The notes beneath the pieces were generated by a model that saw only the letters and a list, made by a program, of their open reading frames with translations, was not told the DNA's origin and did not search any database. The translations under genes were made by a program, and so were the position numbers. Below, one piece after another: positions 55,415-63,207 of a stretch of DNA of 64,000 nucleotides. Numbering within the stretch: position 1 is the first letter of the stretch; each line of letters begins with the position of its first letter. Where the stretch lies: positions 186,001 to 250,000 of the forward strand of contig NZ_CP089214.1 of assembly GCF_021183625.1 (NCBI RefSeq). Reading direction: 5' to 3'. This DNA is from Nocardia asteroides. Its GTDB lineage: Bacteria > Actinomycetota > Actinomycetes > Mycobacteriales > Mycobacteriaceae.

Positions 55415-56016
55415 CAGCCGTCCTTCCCGGCGGCGTGCCGCCGCATCAGCTCCTCGATATCGGCGTCGATCGCGAGGTCGAAAGAGCGGAACATGCGGGC
55501 CAGCCCGTCGTAGGCGTTGACCGTGAACACCACGTCGAGCAGCTGGCGGACGTCGAGCTCGGCGGCCAGGGTGGCCCAGGTCGGGGCGGTGATCGCGCCG
55601 TCGGTGATCAGCTCGTCGACCGCGCGCAGCAGCGCGGCGTCGAGCGCGTCCCAGAACGGGGCGTCCGGGCCGTAGGCGATGCGGCCGATCTCCTCGTCGG
55701 AGAGCCCGGCGTCGCGCGCCATGAACAGGTGCTGCGCCCATTCGTAGTTCGAGCGGCGCAGCGCCGCCACCCGCATGACGATCAGCTCGCGCTGCCGCTC
55801 GCTGAGCGTCGTCGCCATCAGGATGTGGCCGTTGAAGGTGAAGAACGCGCGGGCCAGCGCGGGGTGGTGGGCGAAGATCCCGAGGGTGTTGCGCGCGGCG
55901 GGCCGGTTGTCCCGCTTCGGCGGCGGGTGCAGCGGCTCGGGTGGGCGCAGCGCCGCGAGCGCCGCGCGCATCTCCTCGGGCCATTCGCCAGGGGGGAGTG
56001 GGTCGATGCGTGCCAT
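55414..56016 (-). CDS. Carboxymuconolactone-decarboxylase-like protein
   Basis: A 200-residue CMD/AhpD-fold protein. It opens MARIDPLPPGEWPEEMRAAL and contains RNTLGIFAHHPALARAFFTF, RELIVMRVAALRRSNYEWAQH and GLSDEEIGRI. This matches the many small CMD proteins found in actinobacterial catabolic operons. The redox CxxC of AhpD is missing. ATG 56016 is preferred on family alignment and a GGAAGGG upstream; an earlier ATG at 56037 is possible. It overlaps the LLM gene by TGATG and follows the TauD gene. Confidence 0.9.
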   Translation of the reverse strand: MARIDPLPPGEWPEEMRAALAALRPPEPLHPPPKRDNRPAARNTLGIFAHHPALARAFFTFNGHILMATTLSERQRELIVMRVAALRRSNYEWAQHLFMARDAGLSDEEIGRIAYGPDAPFWDALDAALLRAVDELITDGAITAPTWATLAAELDVRQLLDVVFTVNAYDGLARMFRSFDLAIDADIEELMRRHAAGKDG

Positions 56017-56055
56017 GTCAGATCCGAACCCTTCCATCGTTCGTTCGCGCCGCCG

Positions 56056-56889
56056 TCATGCCACGGCCTCCTCGCCGACCAGGGTGGTGCGGTGCATGAG
56101 CCGCCGCGAGGTCGGCGCGTAGGGGACGGCGCGGTGCAGCATGCCGGTGTTGTCCCAGATCACCAGGTCGCCCACGCGCCAGCGGTGGCGCAGGACGAAG
56201 CGGTCCCGGGTCGCCCAGGCCAGCAGTTCGTCGAGCAGTTCCCGGCTCCGCCGCTCGTCCAGGCCGACGATGCGGCCCGCGGTCGCGCCGATGAGCAGCG
56301 AATGCCGCCCGTCCCGGTGCCGCCACACCAGCGGGTGCTCGCGGGCGGGCGCCCTGTCCCACAGCGCCCGCTGCTCGGCGTCGGCGTCCGGGTGCAGCAG
56401 CAGCTGGGAGGCGGCGACGCTGTGCACCACCCGCAGCCTCGACAGCTCAGCCCCGCGCTGCTCGGGGAGCGCGTCGAAGGCGGCGTAGGTATTGGCGAAC
56501 TCGGTGTCGCCGCCCTCCTCGGCGACCTCGCGCGCGGTGAGCAGCGTTGCCTTCTGCGGGGTTTCGTCGATCAGGCCGTCGGTGTGCCAGAAGATGGTGC
56601 TGCGCCGCAGCGCGGCCAGCTCGCTCCTGGCCGGGTCCAGGCTGACCGGGGAGATCTCCGGATGCTCGGGATGCCCGCCGCGGCCGGCGATCACGACCTC
56701 GCCGAGCATCCGGCTGAAGGTGACCAGGTCGGGGTCGGTGATGTGGGCTTCCCGGTACACGACGACGCCGTGCCGGGCCAGCAGCTCGCGGCACCGCTCG
56801 GCGGCGTCGGGGGTGGTGAAGCCTGCGGCGGGGAAGCCGCGGATCTCGACGCCGATGTCGGGCGAGATCGGGTTCGTGGTGACGGTCAA
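56056..56889 (-). CDS. TauD/TfdA Fe(II)/2-oxoglutarate dioxygenase
   Basis: A 277-residue 2-oxoglutarate-dependent dioxygenase. HTD in IFWHTDGLIDETPQKATLL gives His102 and Asp104, and the distal His near 252 is in NTGMLHRAVPY. The RR near the C-terminus (SRRLMHRTT) binds the 2-oxoglutarate carboxylate. The length is typical. The start is a TTG at 56889, with GGAGG six bases upstream. It lies 12 bp after the P450 gene in the same operon, so it probably hydroxylates or cleaves the same compound at a second position. Confidence 0.94.
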   Translation of the reverse strand: MTVTTNPISPDIGVEIRGFPAAGFTTPDAAERCRELLARHGVVVYREAHITDPDLVTFSRMLGEVVIAGRGGHPEHPEISPVSLDPARSELAALRRSTIFWHTDGLIDETPQKATLLTAREVAEEGGDTEFANTYAAFDALPEQRGAELSRLRVVHSVAASQLLLHPDADAEQRALWDRAPAREHPLVWRHRDGRHSLLIGATAGRIVGLDERRSRELLDELLAWATRDRFVLRHRWRVGDLVIWDNTGMLHRAVPYAPTSRRLMHRTTLVGEEAVA

Positions 56890-56900
56890 CGGAGCCTCCG

Positions 56901-58169
56901 CTATCGGACGTCGAACTCGAGGTGCAGGTCGGTGAGACCGCGGATGATGTAGGTGGGGTCGTAGCGGTAGCCGCGCTGCCCGGCCGGGCCGTGCTCGGCC
57001 TCGGAGATCCGGATCGCGGTGGTGCGGTCCAGGAACTTCTCGACGGTGACCCGGCCCTCGGCGCGGGCCAGCGGGCTGCCGGGGCAGGAGTGCGCGCCGC
57101 GGCCGAAGGCGATGTGTTCGCGGGCGTTGGGCCGGTCGAGGTCGAAGGCGGCGGGGTTCGCGAAGCGCTCCGGATCGCGGTTGGCCGCGCCCGGGTGCAG
57201 CATGATGGTGGTGCCGGCGGGCACCTCGACCTCACCGATCGTGGTGCTGCGCTGGGTCATCCGGAAGTCGCTCATGGTCGGGCTCTCGGTGCGCAGCACC
57301 TCCTCGATGAAGTCGGGGACGCGTGTACGGTCGGCGCGCAGCCGGGCCTGGACCTCCTGGTTCTCGGCGAGGAGGCGCAGCGCCGAGCCCATCAGCCGGG
57401 CCGAGGTGTCCTGGCCGGCGCCGAAGAGGAAGGTCGCCAGCCGGACCACGGCCGGGATGTCGGGCAGCGAGCCGTCGGGGTAGGTGGCGGTCGCGAGGTC
57501 GGTGAGCACGTCGCGGCGCGGGGTGCGGCGGCGGTCGGAGATATAGCCGGCGAAGGTCTCGCTCAGGTACTCGAGCGGATTGCTCGGCAGCGGGGACTCC
57601 GCGCCGACCTCGGCGACGTGCTGCCCGGAGAAGATCGTGCGGAAGTGCTCGCGGTCCTCGGCGGGCACGCCGAGCAGGTCGGCGATCACCATGATGGTGA
57701 ACGGCTTGCCGTAGTCGAGCACCAGCTCGCAGCGCCCGGTGCCGAGGAAGGTGTCCAGGCAGGCATCGGCGATGACCCCCATCTCGGACTCGTTCTCCTT
57801 CAGCCGCTTCGGGGTGAGCAGCCGCTCGAGCAGGTTGCGCTCGGCCAGATGGGGCTGCCCGTCCCGGGTGACCATGTACTCGTGGAACACCCAGTGCTCC
57901 CGGTTCTCCCGGATGCGCTCGCTGATGTCGTCCTCGCCCGGCTGCACCGGGAACGGCGGGAACGGCCCGCCCAGCGCGTTGCACGAGGAGAACGAGGCGC
58001 CGTCGCGGTAGACCTGCACCGCCTCGGCGTAGCCGGTCACCGCCAGCACCCCCGGCTGCGCCACCGGATGCACCGGGCACCGGGACCGCAGCTCGTCGAA
58101 GTACGGGTACGGGTCGTTGATCAGGCTCGCGTCGGTGAAGAAATCGACGGCATCGGACGGTGAATTCAC
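56901..58169 (-). CDS. Cytochrome P450, paralogue of 19626-20909
   Basis: A 422-residue P450. The I-helix reads FLFGAGQDTSARLMGSAL, ExxR is in IEEVLRTESPTMSDFRM, and the haem loop is FGRGAHSCPGSPLAR near residue 356. Its LTPKRLKENESEMG, VIADLLGVPAEDREHFR and GANDRDP-like blocks echo the P450 at 19626-20909. GTG 58169 follows AGGGGG. It heads a reverse operon with TauD, CMD and LLM genes and is divergent to a TetR gene across an 18-bp palindrome. Electron partners are not encoded nearby. Confidence 0.96.
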   Translation of the reverse strand: MNSPSDAVDFFTDASLINDPYPYFDELRSRCPVHPVAQPGVLAVTGYAEAVQVYRDGASFSSCNALGGPFPPFPVQPGEDDISERIRENREHWVFHEYMVTRDGQPHLAERNLLERLLTPKRLKENESEMGVIADACLDTFLGTGRCELVLDYGKPFTIMVIADLLGVPAEDREHFRTIFSGQHVAEVGAESPLPSNPLEYLSETFAGYISDRRRTPRRDVLTDLATATYPDGSLPDIPAVVRLATFLFGAGQDTSARLMGSALRLLAENQEVQARLRADRTRVPDFIEEVLRTESPTMSDFRMTQRSTTIGEVEVPAGTTIMLHPGAANRDPERFANPAAFDLDRPNAREHIAFGRGAHSCPGSPLARAEGRVTVEKFLDRTTAIRISEAEHGPAGQRGYRYDPTYIIRGLTDLHLEFDVR

Positions 58170-58213
58170 AGCACCCCCTACGGGCGGCAGCGGCCCGGGT
58201 CGGCCCTCATTCG

Positions 58214-58231
58214 TTTGGGCGATCGCCCAAA
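58214..58231. promoter_or_regulatory. Perfect 18-bp TetR operator, site 1
   Basis: TTTGGGCGATCGCCCAAA is fully palindromic and lies 45 bp upstream of the P450 start, in the 152-bp gap before the TetR gene. Its core GGCGATCGCC recurs at 58293-58302, just before the TetR start, and at 58907-58916, just after the TetR gene. Confidence 0.75.
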
Positions 58232-58321
58232 AATGTCCCGGTTCATACCTAGCATCGGGAGCGTGAAGAGGTCAAGGGATGATGGCGGGATGGGCGATCG
58301 CCGCACGGAAGGGGCCCGGTC

Positions 58322-58900
58322 GTGACCGGAGCACGGAACGGAACCGGCAAGCGGGACGGCGCGACCCGTGAGCGGCTGCTCGACGCCACGGTGGAGGTCA
58401 TGCTCGACGAGGGCTACGCCGCGGCCACCTCGCGGCGGGTCGCGGAGCGGGCGGGTGTGCGGCGGGCGCTGGTCCACTACTACTTCCCGACGATGGACGA
58501 GCTGTTCCTCGCGGTGCTGCGCCGTGGCTCCCAGGCGAACCTGCAGGTGCAGCGCCAGGCGCTCAGTGGCGACGCCCCGCTGCGGGCGCTGTGGGAGATG
58601 ACCGCCGACCCGCGCGGGGCCCGGCTGGTCATGGAGTTCATGGCGCTCGGCAACCACCGCAAGGCGATTCGCGCGGAGCTCGCGGCCGGCGCCGCGCAGT
58701 TCCGGGAGGCGCAGGTGGCCGCGCTGTCGGTCATCCTGCGCGGTCGCGGGGAGGCGCCGCCCGCCGAGGTGCTTTCGGTCGTGCTCGCCGCGATCGGGCG
58801 GGTGCTGGTGATCGAGCAGGGGCTGGGGATCGAGATCGGCCACGCGGCGACCAGGGAGCTGTTCGAGGGCTATCTCTCCGCGCTCGAACCGCGCGGGTGA
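58322..58900 (+). CDS. TetR regulator, paralogue of 22897-23490
   Basis: A 192-residue TetR. The helix-turn-helix is LLDATVEVMLDEGYAAATSRRVAERAGVRRALVHYYFPTMDELF, nearly the same as the regulator at 22897-23490 over the recognition helix and the YYFPTMD turn. EFMALGNHRKAIRAEL is also shared. GTG 58322 follows GGAAGGGG. It is divergent to the P450/TauD operon, and three GGCGATCGCC-core sites surround the gene, so it likely represses that operon, itself, and possibly the unit after it. Confidence 0.94.
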   Translation: MTGARNGTGKRDGATRERLLDATVEVMLDEGYAAATSRRVAERAGVRRALVHYYFPTMDELFLAVLRRGSQANLQVQRQALSGDAPLRALWEMTADPRGARLVMEFMALGNHRKAIRAELAAGAAQFREAQVAALSVILRGRGEAPPAEVLSVVLAAIGRVLVIEQGLGIEIGHAATRELFEGYLSALEPRG

Positions 58901-58903
58901 ATT

Positions 58904-58921
58904 ATTGGGCGATCGCCTAAT
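58904..58921. promoter_or_regulatory. Near-palindromic operator, site 2
   Basis: ATTGGGCGATCGCCTAAT differs from a perfect palindrome at one pair and shares the core of the site at 58214-58231. It starts three bases after the TetR stop, in the control region of the next TetR-ADH operon. This suggests that the upstream TetR also governs that operon. Confidence 0.6.
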
Positions 58922-58951
58922 CGGATCACTCACTCTCGTCGACCTCGGACT

Positions 58952-58979
58952 GAGTTAAGTAAAGCGTTTGACTTAACTC
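58952..58979. promoter_or_regulatory. Operator for the downstream TetR-ADH unit
   Basis: GAGTTAAGT (58952-58960) and ACTTAACTC (58971-58979) are perfect 9-bp arms around a 10-bp spacer. A TTGACT box (58968-58973) overlaps the right arm. It lies 25 bp before the GTG of the TetR gene at 59004, so autorepression is inferred. Confidence 0.65.
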
Positions 58980-59003
58980 CTCGTCAAGTGTTCACTGACC
59001 TCC

Positions 59004-59696
59004 GTGACGAACTCCCGGACCGAGCGGGCCGAGTCGACCAAGCAGGCGATCGTGACCGCCGCCGAGGCGCTGTTCGCCGAGCACGGGATCGGCGCGGTCT
59101 CGCACCGGCAGATCGCCACCGCCTCCCGGCAGGGCAACAACGCCGCGGTGGCCTACCACTTCGGTACCAAGGCCGACCTGGTGGCGGCGATCCACCTGCG
59201 CCACGCCGGCGTCATCGAGCAGCGCATGGAGCGATCCCTGGCGCGGATGGCGGACTCCACCGAACTCGCCGACTGGATCGACGCCATGGTGCGCGGCCTG
59301 ACCGACCACCTCGCCGCGCTCGGCACGCCGTCCTGGTACGCGCGGTTCTGCGCGCAGGCGATGGCCGACCCGGTCTACGCCGACGTGCTCAACCACACCG
59401 CCATGGCCGGGCCCGCGCTGAACCGGGTGGTCGCGGGGATGAACCGCTGCCTGCCCGAGCTGCCCCAGTACATCGTCGCCGAGCGGCACGCCATGACCCG
59501 CCTGCTGCTCAACCACACCTGCGCCGACTACGAAGCCGGGTTCGCCGAGGGGCGGGAGATGCCGCGCGCGGACTGGGAGTCGGTGACCGCAGGCCTGGTC
59601 GACGCCATGGTCGGGCTGTGGTGCGCGCCGCACACCGTCCGGCACCCACCGGCCCCGGGCCGGTCGGGCCCCCCGATCGAAAGGACCTCCTCGTGA
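59004..59696 (+). CDS. TetR-family regulator coupled to an alcohol dehydrogenase
   Basis: A 230-residue TetR. The DNA-binding region is at about residues 13-60 (AIVTAAEALFAEHGIGAVSHRQIATASRQGNNAAVAYHFGTKADLVAAI). The ligand domain has MADPVYADVLNHTAMAGPALNRVVAGMNRCLPELPQ. The GTG at 59004 lies 25 bp after a 9-bp-arm palindrome. Its stop overlaps the GTG of the zinc alcohol dehydrogenase as GTGA, so regulator and enzyme are cotranslated. Confidence 0.93.
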   Translation: MTNSRTERAESTKQAIVTAAEALFAEHGIGAVSHRQIATASRQGNNAAVAYHFGTKADLVAAIHLRHAGVIEQRMERSLARMADSTELADWIDAMVRGLTDHLAALGTPSWYARFCAQAMADPVYADVLNHTAMAGPALNRVVAGMNRCLPELPQYIVAERHAMTRLLLNHTCADYEAGFAEGREMPRADWESVTAGLVDAMVGLWCAPHTVRHPPAPGRSGPPIERTSS

Positions 59697-60634
59697 AAGC
59701 CTGGCAACTCGATGCCGCGAACGAACCCCTGCGGCGCATCGAGCGCCCCGACCCGGTGCCCGGCCCGGGCCAGGTCGTCGTCGAGGTCGCCGCGGCGGGC
59801 ATCTGCCACAGCGACGTCGGTTTCTGCGACGGCACCCTCACCCCGATGCTGCCCGGCCTTCCGATGATCCTCGGCCACGAGGTCGTCGGGACCGTCGCCG
59901 TGCTCGGCCCCGGCGTCACCACCGTCGCCGTCGGCGACCGGGTCGCGATCGGCGGCCCGGAGAGCTTCGCCCCCGGCTGGGCCGTCGACGGCGGCTTCGC
60001 CGACAAGTGCCTCGCCCAGGCATCGGGGCTCATCCCGATCCCGGACGGCGTCTCGTTCGCGCAGGCCGCCACCGCCACCGACGCGGGCCAGACCGCCTAC
60101 GGCGCCGTCATGGGCGCCGGGGAACTGAAGAAGGGCCAGCGGGTCGGCATCGTCGGGCTCGGCGGGCTCGGCATGACCGGCGCGCGGATCGCGGTGCTCG
60201 AGGGCGCCGAGGTGTATGCCGCCGATCCCAAGACCGGCACCTGGGGGCCGGCGAAGGAGCGCGGCGTGCTCGAGGTCGTCGCCGACGTCACCGAGCTCGG
60301 CGCCTACGAACTCGACCTCATCGTCGACTTCGCCGGTTTCGGCAGCACCACTACCGGCGCCGTGAACGCCGTGCGCGGCGGCGGGCTGGTCGTGCAGGTG
60401 GGGCTCGGGGTGCTGGAGGCCACCATTTCCACGGCCGCGCTCGTGGTCAAGCCCGCCACCCTGCGCGGATCGCGCGGCGGGCGGGCCGGTGACATCGAAG
60501 CCGTCCTGGCCCACATCGCCACGGGTGACCTGGTGATCCAGACGACCCCCATCGGGTTCGACGACATCCCGGACGCCATCGGGCGGCTCACCCGCGGCGA
60601 TGTGGTGGGACGGTTCGTCGCCCTGCGGGACTGA
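59693..60634 (+). CDS. Zinc-type alcohol dehydrogenase (MDR)
   Basis: A 313-residue medium-chain dehydrogenase. Cys38 in AGICHSDVGF, His62 and Glu63 in LGHEVVGT are the catalytic zinc ligands. VGIVGLGGLGMTGARIAVLEGAEVYAADP forms the NAD(P) fold. The structural-zinc Cys cluster is missing and the chain is short, as in the dehydrogenase at 16889-17941. GTG 59693 has AAAGGA upstream and overlaps the TetR stop. It probably oxidises an alcohol or reduces an aldehyde under control of the preceding TetR. Confidence 0.92.
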   Translation: MKAWQLDAANEPLRRIERPDPVPGPGQVVVEVAAAGICHSDVGFCDGTLTPMLPGLPMILGHEVVGTVAVLGPGVTTVAVGDRVAIGGPESFAPGWAVDGGFADKCLAQASGLIPIPDGVSFAQAATATDAGQTAYGAVMGAGELKKGQRVGIVGLGGLGMTGARIAVLEGAEVYAADPKTGTWGPAKERGVLEVVADVTELGAYELDLIVDFAGFGSTTTGAVNAVRGGGLVVQVGLGVLEATISTAALVVKPATLRGSRGGRAGDIEAVLAHIATGDLVIQTTPIGFDDIPDAIGRLTRGDVVGRFVALRD

Positions 60635-60833
60635 GCCCCGTGGTCGGCTCCCGGCCGGCCACCGTGAGCACCGACATCCGGGCGGGGTCGGTCCGACTCG
60701 AAACTACGTTTGCCGAGACCCTGCCGAGGTCCGACCGGCACTCGTCGAAACAGTACTCTACTTGCGGTTTTCTTTCCCAGCCGCCGGGCGAGTCCGCGTT
60801 TGCCGGACCCCGCTCACCGCTACGATCGCCGCC

Positions 60834-61430
60834 ATGCCATCCCTCCGCACCAAGCTTGTCCTGTCTTGCTCGGTACCTGTCGTGGCTGCCGGGCTCGCCA
60901 CCGCCTTCGCGCCCCCGGCCCTCGCCGAGGTGGTGACCCTGGCCCCGCACGAGCTGACCTTCGAATCGCCGGACGGCCCGACCTTCGTCGTCGGGTCGTC
61001 CGACGAGCGCATCGACAAGGTGCCGCCGCTCAACGCCGCGGGCACGGTGCGCGAGGTGTACATCAGCGGGTCGTCGTACACGCGGTCGCCCGCGGCGGGG
61101 ACGTTGGCCGTCGGGTACCACGTCGGCTGCGCGGTCGATCTGCAGGGCATCAACGCGGGCATCGGCCCGGACGACGACGGCGACCCCGACTGGACCGACC
61201 TCGGCCTGACGGCGTCGGTCTCGGTGCGGCCCGGCACCATCGCCGAGGTGCCGCTGGCGAAGAAGGACGTGGTCGCCGGCGCCTCCGCCCGCATCAACAT
61301 GCGCGACGTCCACCTGGTCATCAACGGGTGCATCGGCCCGGCGGTCATCCGCCAGTACACGACGATGCAGGTATACACCGAGCAGATCAGCGACATGGGC
61401 GCCGTGTACGGCGACCCGCTCTGGATCTGA
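60834..61430 (+). CDS. MspA-family outer-membrane porin
   Basis: A 198-residue secreted protein. Residues 1-31 form a signal peptide (LVLSCSVPVVAAGLATAFAP, cleavage after ALA). The mature part follows the MspA pattern: VYISGSSYTRSPAAGTLAVGYHVGCAVDL, then SVSVRPGTIAEVPL, INMRDVHLVINGCIGPAVIR and YTTMQVYTEQ. MspA-type proteins form octameric pores in the mycolic-acid outer membrane of Mycobacterium and Nocardia. ATG 60834. It stands alone 199 bp after the alcohol dehydrogenase. It is one of the clearest taxonomic markers in the window. Confidence 0.94.
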   Translation: MPSLRTKLVLSCSVPVVAAGLATAFAPPALAEVVTLAPHELTFESPDGPTFVVGSSDERIDKVPPLNAAGTVREVYISGSSYTRSPAAGTLAVGYHVGCAVDLQGINAGIGPDDDGDPDWTDLGLTASVSVRPGTIAEVPLAKKDVVAGASARINMRDVHLVINGCIGPAVIRQYTTMQVYTEQISDMGAVYGDPLWI

Positions 61431-61440
61431 ACACCCGGAT

Positions 61441-62661
61441 TCAGGCCACCTCGCCCGCGTGCCGCCACGGCAGGAACAGCGCGCCGGCGAGCAGGACCAG
61501 CGCCGCGGCGCCGATGGCGGTGCGCGTGCTGGTGGCCGCGGCCAGCGCCGCGCCCGCGACGATGAAGACCGGCTGCACCGTCTTGGCGCTGATGGACCAC
61601 GCCGTGCCGACCCGGGCCAGGTGATCGTCGTCGGTGCCGTTCATCCGGACGACAGCGAAAACCGGATTGAACACACCGGCGCAGAACAGCAGCGCCGACT
61701 CCGCGGCCAGCACCACGAGCAGCCCCTTGACCCCCGGCTCGGCGAGCAGCACCAGCCCGAGCCAGCAGCACCGCAGCGTGCCGAAACCGAACAGCACCCG
61801 CGCCGGACCCCAGCGCGTCACCAGGCGCGGCGCGCACAGCGAACCGGCCAGCCCGGCCAGCGTCGGCAGCCCGAGCGCCAGCCCGTACTGCCAGGGCGCG
61901 AGGCCGAGTTCGCGCAGCATCAGCACCGCGAGCAGGGGAGCGGAGGCCATCAGTGCGCCGCCGAAGAGCATCCCGTTGCCGAACAGCCCGCGCAGCAGCG
62001 GGCGGCTGCCGATGTGGCGCCATCCGGCACCGAGATCGACCCGCGGGGTGTGCTCCGGTCGCGGCGGCGCCGGGTCGGGTGCGGTGATCCGGCTGATCCC
62101 CAGCGCCGAGAGCAGGCAGCCGACGGCGTCGATGGCGAGGGTGACGGTACTGCCGAGCAGGGAGACGAGCGCGCCGCCCGCGGGCGCCCCGATTGCGGCG
62201 GTGGTCCACATCGTCGACTCCAGGCGCGCGCTCGCGGAGACCCGATCCGGCTCGGGCACCAGCGCTTTCAGGTGTGCGGCGTTGGCGGCGGTGAACACGA
62301 TCGTCGCCAGCGTCTGCACGGTCGCCACCACGCACAGCTGCCCGAAGCCGAGCACCCCGAACCAGCCCGCCAACGGCACGCTGACCAGCGCCGCCGCCGT
62401 GGCGAGATTCGCGCCGATCATCACCGGGCGCTTGCGCCGGAACTCGATCACCGACCCCGTCGGCAGCGCGATGAGCGCGGCCGCCACCCCCGAGATCGCC
62501 GCCAGCATGGAGATCTGCCAGTCCGCTGCGCCGAGCACCAGGATCGCGACCAGCGGCAATGCCCCCATGCCGATCGCGGAACCGGCCTGCGCGGCGGTGA
62601 ACGCCGCCCACAGCTTCCGGAAGTCCGGCGGCAGCGCGGCTCGGCTCGTCACCTGCGGCAC
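61441..62661 (-). CDS. MFS transporter
   Basis: A 406-residue polytopic protein with about 12 hydrophobic segments. It opens FRKLWAAFTAAQAGSAIGMGALPLVAILVLGA. The loop GSVIEFRRKRPVMIGANLAT between helices 2 and 3 is the MFS motif A region of the enterobactin-exporter-like group. A second half has RLVTRWGPARVLFGFGTLRCC. Such proteins export drugs or siderophore-like molecules by proton antiport. GTG 62661. It is convergent with the porin gene at 10 bp and followed on the same strand, further upstream, by arsR. Confidence 0.92.
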   Translation of the reverse strand: MPQVTSRAALPPDFRKLWAAFTAAQAGSAIGMGALPLVAILVLGAADWQISMLAAISGVAAALIALPTGSVIEFRRKRPVMIGANLATAAALVSVPLAGWFGVLGFGQLCVVATVQTLATIVFTAANAAHLKALVPEPDRVSASARLESTMWTTAAIGAPAGGALVSLLGSTVTLAIDAVGCLLSALGISRITAPDPAPPRPEHTPRVDLGAGWRHIGSRPLLRGLFGNGMLFGGALMASAPLLAVLMLRELGLAPWQYGLALGLPTLAGLAGSLCAPRLVTRWGPARVLFGFGTLRCCWLGLVLLAEPGVKGLLVVLAAESALLFCAGVFNPVFAVVRMNGTDDDHLARVGTAWSISAKTVQPVFIVAGAALAAATSTRTAIGAAALVLLAGALFLPWRHAGEVA

Positions 62662-62742
62662 CCTAGCGAAAAGGGGTTTCCCCGGCCGGGAGCGGCTCTC
62701 TACCGTGGACCGGTGGCAACCGTCAGTTCTGCCTCGACTGAA

Positions 62743-63102
62743 TCAGCGGCAGCAGTTCGGGTCGAGCGCCACGCACAGCGCCGACAGCGCCTCGCGGCGC
62801 GCGGCGTGCACGGTGTGCATCCCGCGCCGCTCGGAGGCGATGAGCCCGGCCTTGCGCAGCTGGGTGAGGTGATGTGAGACCGTCGACTCACCGAGCCCGA
62901 CCGCGGCCGCGAGCCCGCCGCTGTTGTGCTCCCCGTCCGGATCGCTGAGCAGGATCGACAGCAACCGCACCCGCACCGGATCGGCGATCGCCTTCAACCG
63001 CAGCGCGATGGCGAGCGCGGTCTCCGCGTCGACCGGCGCCGCCGCCACCGGGGCGCAGCACACCGGGGAGGTCATGTCGATCACCGGCAGCGTCTTGGGC
63101 AT
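62743..63102 (-). CDS. arsR: ArsR-family arsenite-responsive repressor
   Basis: A 119-residue ArsR/SmtB winged-helix repressor. LRLKAIADPVRVRLLSILLS opens the domain, and LAAAVGLGESTVSHHLTQLRKAGLI is the recognition helix. The vicinal Cys15-Cys16 pair (SPVCCAPV) and three late Cys (ALCVALDPNCCR) are likely As(III) ligands, like the actinobacterial ArsR type with N-terminal cysteines. The ELCVCDL motif of the plasmid type is absent. ATG 63102 is divergent to arsI and acr3 over 105 bp with ATGTCGAAG/CTTCGACAT repeats. It represses until arsenite or a related thiol-binding ligand is bound. Confidence 0.92.
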   Translation of the reverse strand: MPKTLPVIDMTSPVCCAPVAAAPVDAETALAIALRLKAIADPVRVRLLSILLSDPDGEHNSGGLAAAVGLGESTVSHHLTQLRKAGLIASERRGMHTVHAARREALSALCVALDPNCCR

Positions 63103-63126
63103 GCACCGAATCCTACCTACCTTATT

Positions 63127-63177
63127 GACATATGTCGAAGTACTGGCGCAGACTCGGGCCCGTAAGTTCTTCGACAT
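63127..63177. promoter_or_regulatory. ArsR operator pair
   Basis: GACATATGTC (63127-63136) is palindromic. ATGTCGAAG (63132-63140) recurs inverted as CTTCGACAT (63169-63177). These lie in the 105-bp gap between arsR and arsI, with a TTGACA box at 63125-63130. They are the likely binding sites by which ArsR controls both directions. Confidence 0.6.
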
Positions 63178-63207
63178 ACATCACACAACCTCTGGGAGGT
63201 GGCGGTC

